Shown: positions 8,801 through 14,514 of the stretch, in pieces | Numbering within the stretch: position 1 is the first letter of the stretch | How the letters are laid out: the number at the start of each line of letters is the position of its first letter | Assembly (NCBI GenBank): GCA_016220175.1 | Contig: JACRHZ010000032.1 | Location: forward strand, 1-35,549 | Direction of reading: 5' to 3' | DNA from: Candidatus Peregrinibacteria bacterium | Lineage (GTDB): Bacteria; Patescibacteriota; Gracilibacteria; CAIRYL01 | Length of the DNA: 35,549 bases | Made by a program: the position numbers and the translations under genes | Notes under the pieces: generated by a model | Told to the model about the DNA's origin: nothing | Seen by the model: only the letters and a program-made list of their open reading frames with translations | Databases searched by the model: none

Positions 8801-10123
8801 TGCATCTCCAATTGATCCTTCAGAAAACCAAATGTAAAGTGGCTTTGTAAAATCAAACGAATCACATGCCCACCCAGTTGTGAAATTACAACTGATGCTA
8901 TCGTGAAAACCTTTTATTACAGGGGCGCTTTCACACAAAGGCAAAGTTCCACCTCTTGTAACAAGATACCCAAACAAAAATCCAGGAAATATTGGCTGTC
9001 CTGCACTATTTGCAGGAGGCTCCCAATAGTGCCCTCCAGCAACATTCCATTCCAGCGCATCCACTTGATACTGGCAAGTAGGTACTTCGATAGGACCAAA
9101 ATTAACAAATCCAGCATCTACAGGAACTTCTACATAGTTATTTAAATGATCGAAAAGTTTTTGGGTCTTGGCAAAATTCGGATCCCCCTGCGGATAAAAA
9201 ACCTGATACGAAGCAAATCCTATTTTATAGACACACCCTCTATTGTTATAGGTTTGTCCGTTCTCTTCGAATTCATAGTAACTTGCTTTTACTTTTCCCT
9301 CGTTGTATTTCCCTCCACTTTCAGATATTCGTAAATCAAGAATATGTTTCTTTAAATCTTCGTTTGGATAACAGTTTTTTGGTAATTGACTACTCTCTGG
9401 CAACGATTGTGAAGGATCCTCACTCCACGTTTGCCCATCTACAAGAATCCCATCAAAATCCGTAGTATTTGAATTCACGCTTGGAGTCGTCGTAGTCGAA
9501 TTATCACTCTTAGTGCCAGAATCATCGGTGATAATCTGAGTCCCTTCGGTCGGAACAGAAATACTCAGCGTTGCTGTTGCGTTCTTAAAAACTTCCACTC
9601 CATCAAGCCGTTTTTCTTCTCCAAAACTATATCCATTTGCTCCGGGACTATATGTCACCTCTTCGCCACTCGGAAGCTCCACATGGAACTCCGCAGAAGC
9701 GGAAAAAGAGCCTTGGGAAAAGCCTTCCTTTGGTTTTGTCCACAAAAAGACATTTCCACATCCTGCGTTCAGTTCTCCTGTACAATTCTTCTCTGAAGAC
9801 ACTTGAAGTGGCGCTGAGCAGTCGCTTCCTCCCCAGTGAATCACATTTCCATTTTGAACTCCGCCAGGTGAAATCTGTGTTATTTCAAACTCCCCGAGAT
9901 CTGAGACGTCGAGATCGGCGTAACAGACCTTTACCTCAGCAGTTTCTGCATTCGGTCCAATTTGCCAATACGTCATTTGTTCATTCCCTTCACTTTCGGC
10001 AAGAAGCGAGAAAAAGAGCTGGAGAAACAGCGCTGAAAATAGCGCGAAGATTTTCCATAAACTTCTGTTGGAAAAATTTGGCTTTAAAGCGGCGTTTGGA
10101 GCCGAATTTTGCACTGAGGGCAT
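2867..10123 (-). CDS. Giant secreted DUF11-repeat surface protein with C-terminal membrane anchor
   Basis: A 2418-residue exported protein, probably an adhesin or cell-envelope protein. A signal peptide is visible (basic NRSLWK, then IFALFSALFLQLFFSLLA, about residues 20-42). A module at about 405-510 has the GWACDS...HGF...LKDGQLHNIYAYA pattern seen in other large surface proteins. About ten DUF11-type beta-sandwich repeats start near 517, 854, 993, 1141, 1283, 1436, 1775, 1928, 2101 and 2260. Each begins with a hydrophobic strand and Lys (for example PDLTVTKTI) followed by the 'V.YTL...N.G' pattern. Two near-identical Cys-containing Ig-like modules (TCSNF.A.PSS) lie near 1601 and 1679. A Gly9 linker follows TSNC at about 2084. 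The end, STGTANLAFFLFLLSATYLYVRR, is a membrane segment with a basic stop-transfer tail; no LPXTG motif is present. A sigma-70-like promoter lies upstream. Ligand unknown. Confidence 0.85.
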   Translation of the reverse strand: MPSVQNSAPNAALKPNFSNRSLWKIFALFSALFLQLFFSLLAESEGNEQMTYWQIGPNAETAEVKVCYADLDVSDLGEFEITQISPGGVQNGNVIHWGGSDCSAPLQVSSEKNCTGELNAGCGNVFLWTKPKEGFSQGSFSASAEFHVELPSGEEVTYSPGANGYSFGEEKRLDGVEVFKNATATLSISVPTEGTQIITDDSGTKSDNSTTTTPSVNSNTTDFDGILVDGQTWSEDPSQSLPESSQLPKNCYPNEDLKKHILDLRISESGGKYNEGKVKASYYEFEENGQTYNNRGCVYKIGFASYQVFYPQGDPNFAKTQKLFDHLNNYVEVPVDAGFVNFGPIEVPTCQYQVDALEWNVAGGHYWEPPANSAGQPIFPGFLFGYLVTRGGTLPLCESAPVIKGFHDSISCNFTTGWACDSFDFTKPLYIWFSEGSIGDAFGAVLADKEREPAVASLCGENANHGFVFPIPEKLKDGQLHNIYAYASNNRDGENVLQLLPPTASLPNPVNFTCQEKLTLIKTASVPEVQPGGKVTYTVTYANNSDEPARNVAISDILPVNATLDMDSVQIVSGPSMTWFIPLEGALQFDFTKTDSFGNRILDPHTGGVLRYTVTVKFDATQTVKNEACIFDYTIGGHNEIVCGETTVNIVKKTCADLNFHGDPAKIYNDIPNENGSPATLRWNNVFSQTATATITKSTNPAQPVSVNLNNGQYLDYPVQNTTYTMKVMDGGATLVSCPTPIEVRPPPKCTLTLKNGQNPPPGSDYRIIPLGQKAEFEWDISGTRADVGTMSPALAENHDYRIDGTGFTTVQSETGVKTYTLSLIKNAEGGFGPISRGCNAAFNVVDNSSSADIFIQKIADKTPPDYYYLGQFVTYTLAFGNSGGKNIPGPITITDDLPINFTADGFSFLPPNSFPENTQCQFNATRLSISCTKTDGLSPNSSYDISFKLRVMALLPGPDREKVTNEAIITPPLPLSPKFASVTIIVKEPTNVDLSLVKYVRDTQGNFVKSRQAAIGDILTYKLVYKNESPWLVNGSNEIYDFPGEAGLLGNYVFPTTGDEWCRGDTKVGPGGTIQGMKCTFGFVLPGQGAEILYQAKVLNTTDGKKIKNTAQIIPSIPDIVPANNTSFAEVTVAIPTPPNLYIDKTLDIGQSAIVDKDSEVRYVLTFGNRGGTIAKGLVTITDTTTGQQPGSAGLVVNYVIESVSPEGGKIDCPQTIEDTGFTCTIPEGLPANSGDYQIKYHVRAERPGNVINKATLSSTNPVQSVFDTQTITITPLSSKPDLTVTKTIIGGTEGTDSISRKTVKQGDTVEFKLEIKNIGTIGATNIKFSDGVTNWQKMSAPFDTNSTQGTTCDFPTNPAQWTGILNCTIGSLSSLGTGGNTAVITYKMTALAVTQTEVVTNTATVDPNHEIDESNELNNSDQAIVTIGSAVQKPDLIIEKYIGAIGTIEATVNKNTLVTYILRYRNQGPVAIPGGKNIQIKDQVTSGTGFISARFVEQQTLPPGVSCPTGPITGDLICTISNTIPANSDYYVIHYTIQAIGGDGTATVTVKNTVTIDATNVVDEGDGANAQNNAVIPGSGESNNTASATLNISSLTAPTCSNFIANPSSIVVGESSVLDWDQTNGISATINGANVSLINGPYLVSPTVTTEYLLRIIGVQGTTPAECRVIVTVTTGTQNPTCSNFTATPSSIFIGSSSRLRWDQTNGVTAEVRKDSQTGTLVFSGGANADDNDTNPVNITPTETTLYYLKIIGAAGTTPATCFSPVTVTIVPSIDLKVVKQAVNNLTERTPLTEVQPGQEFYYIVQYSNEGSAPTTVTAPNVQFIDDYDETKLTILDQTSIPAQGCTLSTGDGKITCAIGDLGPRGNLLPLEKYFKVKVNAALQAGQTATIFNEVDIEVTPGTPNPPPERIPANNHSEVTVTVKQGMIILEKSVEPISVDQIKSVTYTIKARNTTNAPQSFILKDAFRNGGKGDNNNTGSISGCSNGTPQITFDPLGSGSVRQGKGTYPEFGIDNLTVGSTVTVSYLCNASNADVPQNGGTSRVINDVIITDTTAPIDSSKNATVTLIGPNTPPPPGCTSNCGGGGGGGGGYREIRGEIILDVMKEVMDKDGKWQDANTADLAALIAEQKSQEVKYRIRIKNTGRFSSYATEIEDVFVSPTLIRKTVENVQGAKWDALAQRFTVDIIGTDTTAEITYTSILEARTNVVNGLEGVNTALIKRAGKNPDLPFNYVLEKIEGVGSDDPAYVKTTAARIVTGDISLKKTVDKEFVRPGEELYYTISIRNIGEKDFINMAIIDEFPFEYLDILEMDAKGVQMGNTLVFRKRVLRVGDPWTVNIKTRVKEETTNGIVIVNIAGISADDEDFSDKKVRTETTVIFTPEPPLNVSTGTANLAFFLFLLSATYLYVRRQAVSGQR

Positions 10124-10151
10124 GATAATTTATTAAAAAAGAGTGGAGTCC

Positions 10152-10180
10152 TTTTTACCTTAAAACTGCAATCTTGTCAA
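10152..10180 (-). promoter_or_regulatory. Sigma-70-type promoter for the DUF11 surface protein
   Basis: On the minus strand a perfect -35 box TTGACA (10180-10175) is followed by 17 bases and TAAAAA (10157-10152), a weak -10 box. The predicted transcription start is about 20 bases before the ATG at 10123. The rest of the 10124-10308 gap is AT-rich without other visible signals. Confidence 0.5.
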
Positions 10181-10308
10181 TATTTCTTTCGACATTCTCT
10201 TTACAAGAAACAAAAAATTTGAAGAACAAAATCAGGAATTACAAATCAAAACTATCTGATTGTAAACTAAATTTAATATTTCGTATAGCTTTTCTCTTGA
10301 AAAAAGTA

Positions 10309-10791
10309 TTATTTTTTCCCTTTTTTATACCCTTTTTTTACCGCATCATCAGCACTTTGAAAAAAAATCCTGTTTTTCGGCGTAATAAGAGCTGCCTCTG
10401 GCGCATCAAGAGGCCAGAACTTACTTCCACGACTCGATCCGACAAATCGCATTCCTTGAGGCGCTGGGATCATTTTCAAATTCGGGAGAATGCTCACCAC
10501 AGAAAATGAAAATTCCTCATCATGCACCGAAAAGATTTCCTCATCTTTTCCCACTATGAAGCGAGATTCTTGCCCTTCATGCTTCCCATAAAGAATTCCA
10601 TTTTCAATTTTCTCGAACGTAAAAAGAGGAATTTCTGCGTGTATTTGAGGAGAAAAAGAGATTCCAGAAGCCGATTTTGATTTTTTGAGCTTTTCATTTA
10701 GAGTACCTGCTGAAAATCCGAGAACGAAAAGTGATCCTGAGAGAAAAATCAGAAAAAGTGATGATGCGTGTTTATGAAGAAATTTTTTCAT
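10309..10791 (-). CDS. Membrane-anchored small protein with Ada-like C-terminal domain lacking cysteines
   Basis: About 160 residues. The start MKKFLHKH is followed by an uncleaved-signal-type segment (SLFLIFLSGSLFVLGFSAG), so the bulk is predicted outside the membrane. The C-terminal part, RFVGSSRGSKFWPLDAP...ITPKNRIFFQSADDAVKKGYK, has the spacing of the small Ada metal-binding fold ('FVGSKxGxKYxxxxC..A..I...NRVxFxSxxEAxxxGY'). The zinc-binding cysteines are missing, so it is probably a structural or nucleic-acid-binding variant. The ATG at 10791 is preferred over the in-frame TTG at 10803. It lies three bases from the start of the divergent methyltransferase gene, so each gene's upstream signals would lie in the other's coding sequence. 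Function unknown. Confidence 0.65.
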   Translation of the reverse strand: MKKFLHKHASSLFLIFLSGSLFVLGFSAGTLNEKLKKSKSASGISFSPQIHAEIPLFTFEKIENGILYGKHEGQESRFIVGKDEEIFSVHDEEFSFSVVSILPNLKMIPAPQGMRFVGSSRGSKFWPLDAPEAALITPKNRIFFQSADDAVKKGYKKGKK

Positions 10792-10794
10792 ATC

Positions 10795-12027
10795 ATGAAA
10801 CAATATTTTTTCTTTGAAATAGGGAATTTTCCAAAATTATCTGAGGAAGAGCTTTCTTCCACTCTTCCGGAGTTTGAGCAGGAATCACTCATCGAGAAGC
10901 ACATTCTCATCGGATCTTTTGCGAGTCCATCTGTTCTTTCTCCCGGGAAGGACATAGAAAAGCGTAAAATTCAGGAAAAATTTGATGAACTTGGCGGAGT
11001 GCTTCGATATGGATATTCTCACAAAATTACTCAGAACCTCGACGAGCTGACCCTCTGCATCATTTCCATTCTCACAAAAAAACATGAAGAGTATGCGAAA
11101 AAACTCTGTTTTGGTATTACGCTTTTTTCTGACGTCGGAGGTCGACAACAGAATAGCTTTCTCCAAAGAATTCTCCTGACCGTGAAAAAAAAATGCCAAA
11201 AGCTCGGAATTTCTGTCCGATTTATCAATAGAGATTTTCGCTCTCTCGATACGGGAACATATCACAAGGAAGCGCTTTGGAAAGAGGAACACACGGAATT
11301 TTTTATTTTTGAAGACCAGAACGGGTATATTTTGGGCGAAACCCTTGCCGCGCAGGATGTGGAACTCTTTGCGAGAAGAGATTTTGGCAAACCCGTTCGA
11401 GATATGAATGTGGGAATGCTTCCGCCAAAACTTGCGCTCATGATGGTAAATTTTTCGAGAAAAGCCAACGGATCACTCCCCTCTTCCATTTGGGATCCAT
11501 TTTGCGGAACAGGAAGCATTCTCATTGAAGCTGAAAAAATTGGCATTACAACGTTTGGAAGCGATATTTCCGTCGAAATGGTGAAAGCGAGTCAGAAAAA
11601 TATGCGATTTTTTTTCCCAAAGTATGATACGTCATCAGTTTTTGAACATGATGTGATGCAAAAACTTTCAAAAAAAATCCATGTGGAAGCGATCGTGAGT
11701 GAAGGATGTTTAGGACCGATTTTTCATCATTCAATTTCATTAGATGAATTTCAAAAGGCTGTAAATGAAGTTTCTCCGGTGTATTTTGGTTTTTTTCAAA
11801 ACCTCTCCAAAAGTTTTTCCGGGAAAAAAATAATTCTCTCCGTTCCCTTCTGGAAGATGAAAAATGGAGATTTTCAGTATCTCGAAAATATCCTTGAATT
11901 AGCCACAGAATTTGGCTACACTTGCGAAGCTTTTCACCACGGGACACGTCGTGGAAGCCTGGAATTTATTCGTGAAAACCAAGTGGTAGGTCGAGAAATT
12001 TTCAGATTTATTCCTCAGAATCTTTAA
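10795..12027 (+). CDS. Putative tRNA methyltransferase, Trm11/TrmG10 (UPF0020) type
   Basis: About 410 residues. The N-terminal half (KQYFFFEIGNFPKLSEEEL onward) fits the substrate-binding region of RNA methylases of the Trm11/TrmG10 group. The C-terminal half is a Rossmann methyltransferase: the lead-in PKLALMMVNFSR, then SAM-binding motif I WDPFCGTGSILIEA near residue 232, and the acidic GSDIS strand after it. At the catalytic position the usual DPPYG is replaced by SEGCLGP near residue 302, a divergent form that leaves the reaction open. The family methylates the N2 of a guanosine in tRNA. The ATG at 10795 is chosen because homologues begin with a short strand such as KQYFF; in-frame starts at 10768 and 10774 are possible. 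Confidence 0.65.
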   Translation: MKQYFFFEIGNFPKLSEEELSSTLPEFEQESLIEKHILIGSFASPSVLSPGKDIEKRKIQEKFDELGGVLRYGYSHKITQNLDELTLCIISILTKKHEEYAKKLCFGITLFSDVGGRQQNSFLQRILLTVKKKCQKLGISVRFINRDFRSLDTGTYHKEALWKEEHTEFFIFEDQNGYILGETLAAQDVELFARRDFGKPVRDMNVGMLPPKLALMMVNFSRKANGSLPSSIWDPFCGTGSILIEAEKIGITTFGSDISVEMVKASQKNMRFFFPKYDTSSVFEHDVMQKLSKKIHVEAIVSEGCLGPIFHHSISLDEFQKAVNEVSPVYFGFFQNLSKSFSGKKIILSVPFWKMKNGDFQYLENILELATEFGYTCEAFHHGTRRGSLEFIRENQVVGREIFRFIPQNL

Positions 12028-12036
12028 CACCATCGG

Positions 12037-12075
12037 AAATTACGATTCGTAATTTGGAATTCGTAATTCGTAATT
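12037..12075. repeat. ATTCGTA repeats and AAATTACGA palindrome
   Basis: Bases 12037-12045 and 12047-12055 form a 9-bp inverted repeat (AAATTACGA / TCGTAATTT). They are followed by two tandem ATTCGTA units at 12059-12072. It is the same repeat unit as at 131-154 and fills the gap between the methyltransferase gene and the tRNA. Confidence 0.75.
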
Positions 12076-12076
12076 T

Positions 12077-12094
12077 ACTCCGCTTCAGCGGAGT
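12077..12094. terminator. Hairpin between methyltransferase gene and tRNA
   Basis: ACTCCGCT (12077-12084) pairs with AGCGGAGT (12087-12094); in practice a 7-bp stem with a TTCA loop. It is followed by TGATTTTATT. It may end the methyltransferase transcript, ten bases before the tRNA. Confidence 0.45.
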
Positions 12095-12137
12095 TGATTT
12101 TATTCCCCTGTAGCTCAGTGGTAGAGCGTCCGGCTGT

Positions 12138-12669
12138 GAAATTACCAATCTTTCTTTTTATTGAATGAAAGATAAAAGAAAATACGCCGACCGTGCCGAG
12201 TATTTAAAAGCGGCTGTCAAGAAGCGTCGCAAGACAATTCGAGAAAAAGCAATTCTATACAAGGGCGGCAAATGTCAGCTTTGCGGGTACAAAAAATGTA
12301 TTGAAGCACTGGAGTTTCATCACTTTCTTGATAAGAAAAATTTTGGAATATCTCAAAAAGGGTATACCAGAAGTTGGGAAAGAGTGAAAAAGGAACTCGA
12401 GCTTTGTATGCTTCTCTGCGCAAATTGTCACCGTGAAGTAGAAAATGGCGTCACGCAGCTTCCCCGCTAAAGCGGGGTTGAAACTCGTTGGGATAACGGT
12501 GAAGGCTAAAACTTAAAGCATTTGAGTTATGCTAATACCGTGGGAACCCTCCTTCGCATAAAGCTTCGGAGGGGCGCCGTAGAGACTAGATACCAACGCA
12601 CCTAACTTTCGCACACGCAAAACATGGTGAAGATATAGTCCACGCTTCATGGAAACATGAGGATACGTG
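12138..12669 (+). ncRNA. Group I self-splicing intron in the tRNA-Asn anticodon
   Basis: The 5' exon ends in U and the intron ends in G, as group I splicing requires. P1 is exon GGCTGT (12132-12137) with guide GCAGCT (12455-12460), ending in the splice-site U-G wobble. P2 is CCCCGCT/AGCGGGG (12462-12468 / 12471-12477). P3 is CGTTGG/CCAACG (12486-12491 / 12593-12598). P4 is ACGGT/ACCGT (12496-12500 / 12537-12541). P7 is GACTA/TAGTC (12584-12588 / 12636-12640), within the typical AGAGACTAGAT and AAGATATAGTCC boxes. P8 is CACC/GGTG (12599-12602 / 12626-12629). P9 is TCATG-GAAA-CATGA, enclosed by CACG/CGTG. P10 is not evident. The whole HNH gene lies in the P1 loop. Confidence 0.92.
12165..12470 (+). 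CDS. HNH homing endonuclease encoded in the group I intron
   Basis: A 101-residue protein with a basic N-terminal part (KRKYADRAEYLKAAVKKRRK) followed by a zinc-coordinated HNH motif: CQLCGY, EFHHF, then CANCHREVE. The two CxxC pairs bind structural zinc and HH..N..H forms the betabetaalpha-metal nuclease. In this setting it is expected to cut intron-less tRNA-Asn alleles and so spread the intron. The gene occupies the loop between the two strands of P1. Its last codons overlap the internal guide sequence and its TAA (12468-12470) spans the start of the P2 loop, so protein and RNA constraints coincide. No strong ribosome binding site is visible; the ATG at 12165 is the only reasonable start. 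Confidence 0.88.
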   Translation: MKDKRKYADRAEYLKAAVKKRRKTIREKAILYKGGKCQLCGYKKCIEALEFHHFLDKKNFGISQKGYTRSWERVKKELELCMLLCANCHREVENGVTQLPR

Positions 12670-12680
12670 TAACCGGCAGG

Positions 12681-14309
12681 TCACTGGTTCGAATCCAGTC
12701 GGGGGAGCCATTCGCAAATTTCAGAGGGCAAAAGATCGTTTTGCCCAGTTTTGAAGTACTCTTTGTCCAGTTCGGATAACGGAATTGCGGGAATTGGTTC
12801 TAAAAGAGCAGAAAATGGTTTCTCCAGTTCTACTCCTATCTTTCCCGAAGTTAGGATGAATTTTGAGCCGAGCGTTTTTAAGATGTCTCTTTTTCCCATG
12901 AAATCTGCTGTTTCAAATTCCCAAACAATATTTCTTACTTTTTGAAAGAAGGCTTCGCATTTTGAAAGCCAGTTATTCCCTTCTCCTTTTAAATCCGCAA
13001 GCTGTTCTTCCATATCATCTACCTCTTTTTGAATACTCTTTTTCTGTGCTGAATATTCCTCATCTGAAATAAGCTCGCCACTTCTATTTGCTTCAGAGAG
13101 CCATTTTGTCGTGAGTCTTTCTTGTTTCAGCTTTGCATTTCGTATGTTCTGATTGATCAGCTCCTCTTTCCCCAGAAGAAAGCCATTTTCTTCCTTGTAT
13201 TGCTGTCTCAAATATTTAATTCCCCACGAAATGATACGATCTGGGATCTGAATACGCTGAATAACTTTTTTGAGAACTTCTTCAATTTTGTCTTCCCGAA
13301 GATGGGTGGTATATGAACATTCCGAATATTTCCCTTTTGCTTTCGCGCAACGATAATAGTGCATCCCTTTCTGATACTCTCCGCTGAGCCTATTTTTACA
13401 CTGAGGGCATTCTACGAGCAATGTATACAGGTACTCATTTTTTCTATTTTTTGGTCGGCTTCGCCCTCGCAATATTTCTTGGATTTTATCGAACTCAGTT
13501 TTTGTCATGAGCGGTTCATGACAACCTTGGTGAATTTCGTTCAAATACAGGAATTTTCCGGTATAGAAAATACTGCTGAGAATATTGAGGACACTCTGTT
13601 TGCAGAGCATTTTTCCTGAGTTTTTTCCTCGTATTCCCATTTTATATCCCTTTTCTCGAAGAATATTTGGAGAATATGTTCCGAGGAGGGTCAGATCAAT
13701 GAATTTTCGGATAATAGGCGCTTCAATTGGATCAAGTTCTATTCTTTTGAGTGGTCTTCCCAGCATATTGAGCATCTCTTGTTTTTTCTGGTCGTATTTT
13801 TTCCCCGAAATAACGCCGTTATCGTTGATATTCAAATATCCATACGGAGCTACTGCCGGATACTCACCTTTTTCCAATTTTGTCTTCACATTATTTTTCA
13901 CAAAGGAGCTGGTATCGTCTGAACTCTTTTTCGCCATAGCGAAATGAATATTCATCATGAACTTGTCATCTGAGGTATTGAGATACGCTTTTTCTGTTGT
14001 TCTGAGTTCCTTTATCCTCCCTTCATCCATAAATGAAATAATGAGTCCTCCATCTGCTCCATTGCGCGCCAATCTCGTCAAATGCCATGTGAGGATTGCA
14101 TCCGCTTTCCCAACTTCAATTTGATCCATCATTTTTTTAAATTTTGGTCGTCCGCGTTTATACGCGCTCATGTCTTCAGAAATAACATCGACAACTTCCA
14201 ATTGGTGTTTTTTTGCGTATGCCATAAGTTCTCTCTGTTGAGACTCGATACTGAGCACCTGCTGATCATCTCGATCTTGTGAACGCCGGCAGTAGATAAA
14301 ATACCTCAT
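12681..14309 (-). CDS. Large serine recombinase (integrase of element 1)
   Basis: About 542 residues. It integrates and excises the element by serine-linked double-strand exchange at the tRNA-Asn site. The catalytic domain begins MRYFIYCRRSQD with the nucleophile at Ser10 (YxRxS), and LTRLARNGADG carries the conserved arginines. Then come the recombinase domain, a zinc ribbon (CPQCKNRL...YYRCAKAKGKYSEC) and a coiled-coil segment (residues about 370-440) as in other large serine integrases. The C-terminus EWLPRLDSNQ is the antisense translation of the tRNA 3' end, so the gene overlaps the tRNA by 30 bases and its tail depends on where it is integrated. ATG 14309 is chosen over the upstream GTG at 14348. 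It overlaps the stop of a short leader reading frame (ATGA). Confidence 0.93.
   Translation of the reverse strand: MRYFIYCRRSQDRDDQQVLSIESQQRELMAYAKKHQLEVVDVISEDMSAYKRGRPKFKKMMDQIEVGKADAILTWHLTRLARNGADGGLIISFMDEGRIKELRTTEKAYLNTSDDKFMMNIHFAMAKKSSDDTSSFVKNNVKTKLEKGEYPAVAPYGYLNINDNGVISGKKYDQKKQEMLNMLGRPLKRIELDPIEAPIIRKFIDLTLLGTYSPNILREKGYKMGIRGKNSGKMLCKQSVLNILSSIFYTGKFLYLNEIHQGCHEPLMTKTEFDKIQEILRGRSRPKNRKNEYLYTLLVECPQCKNRLSGEYQKGMHYYRCAKAKGKYSECSYTTHLREDKIEEVLKKVIQRIQIPDRIISWGIKYLRQQYKEENGFLLGKEELINQNIRNAKLKQERLTTKWLSEANRSGELISDEEYSAQKKSIQKEVDDMEEQLADLKGEGNNWLSKCEAFFQKVRNIVWEFETADFMGKRDILKTLGSKFILTSGKIGVELEKPFSALLEPIPAIPLSELDKEYFKTGQNDLLPSEICEWLPRLDSNQ
12695..12713. repeat. Attachment site att1 (tRNA-Asn 3' end), 19-bp direct repeat
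   Basis: CCAGTCGGGGGAGCCATTC spans the 3' half of the T stem, the acceptor, the discriminator and CCA, plus three bases. An identical copy lies at 27589-27607. The copy here keeps the tRNA functional, as is usual for tRNA-targeted elements. Confidence 0.88.
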
Positions 14310-14395
14310 TGGTAAAACAAAAAATTCACAAAGTGGGCAACTCTGCACCCCAACATCAAATTCCGAAAGGAAGTCTTGTTGGAAGAGTTGCCCAT
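14306..14395 (-). CDS. Possible 29-codon leader reading frame before the recombinase
   Basis: On the minus strand AAGGAGG (14417-14411) lies 15 bases before an ATG at 14395. The frame (starting MGNSSNKTSF, ending VNFLFYQ) stops in TGA overlapping the recombinase ATG. Such overlap suggests translational coupling. The same frame can be extended to a TTG at 14518 that overlaps the stop of the preceding gene, giving 70 codons. No family resemblance is seen, and the DNA is also strongly constrained by inverted repeats, so the peptide itself may not matter. Confidence 0.25.
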   Translation of the reverse strand: MGNSSNKTSFRNLMLGCRVAHFVNFLFYQ

Positions 14396-14444
14396 ATTAT
14401 GAACAAGACTCCTCCTTCGGTTAAACCGTTGATGTGGGGTGCAA
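14333..14444. promoter_or_regulatory. Highly structured, potentially pseudoknotted leader upstream of the recombinase
   Basis: Two nested-crossed inverted repeats occur. TGGGCAACTCT (14334-14344) pairs with AGAGTTGCCCA (14384-14394). A second set pairs across it: GCACCCC/GGGGTGC (14345-14351 / 14436-14442), CATCAA/TTGATG (14354-14359 / 14429-14434) and AGTCTTGTT/AACAAGACT (14372-14380 / 14402-14410). Side hairpins TTCC-GAAA-GGAA (14361-14372, sharing its last base with the previous stem) and CGG-TTAAA-CCG (14418-14428) sit in the junction. The order A-B-A'-B' gives a pseudoknot rather than a simple hairpin. The minus strand carries AAGGAGG within it, so it could control recombinase translation; a plus-strand RNA or a protein-binding DNA site is also possible. 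Confidence 0.6.
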
Positions 14445-14514
14445 ATCAATTGTGGCATATTTCCGAGAGAAAAATCAAAATAATTTGAGATAACTGAAGT
14501 TATAGGGGGTATAC

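Larger units (their letters stand above)
12104..12710 (+). tRNA. tRNA-Asn(GUU) interrupted by a group I intron
   Basis: The exons are 12104-12137 and 12670-12710. Joined, they give a 75-nt tRNA with encoded CCA. The acceptor TCCCCTG pairs with CGGGGGA, the D arm is GCTC/GAGC, the anticodon loop is CTGTTAA, and the T arm is ACTGG TTCGAAT CCAGT. Base 73 is G, as in tRNA-Asn. The anticodon stem CCGG/CCGG is perfect, with one mismatch at its outer pair. Splicing after U35 and before U36 gives anticodon GUU. Reading straight through from the first exon would suggest GUG (His), but the intron boundary rules and G73 support Asn. The T arm, acceptor and CCA also form the integration site of a downstream element. 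Confidence 0.9.

Noticed and set aside
9637-10125. Plus-strand frame of 162 codons
   Set aside because: It is antisense to the signal peptide and first domain of the DUF11 protein and shows no domain pattern.
12104-12140. tRNA-His(GUG) reading of the tRNA
   Set aside because: Reading into the intron gives GTG, but group I splice rules (U before, G at the end), G73 and lack of the extra 5' G support Asn(GUU).
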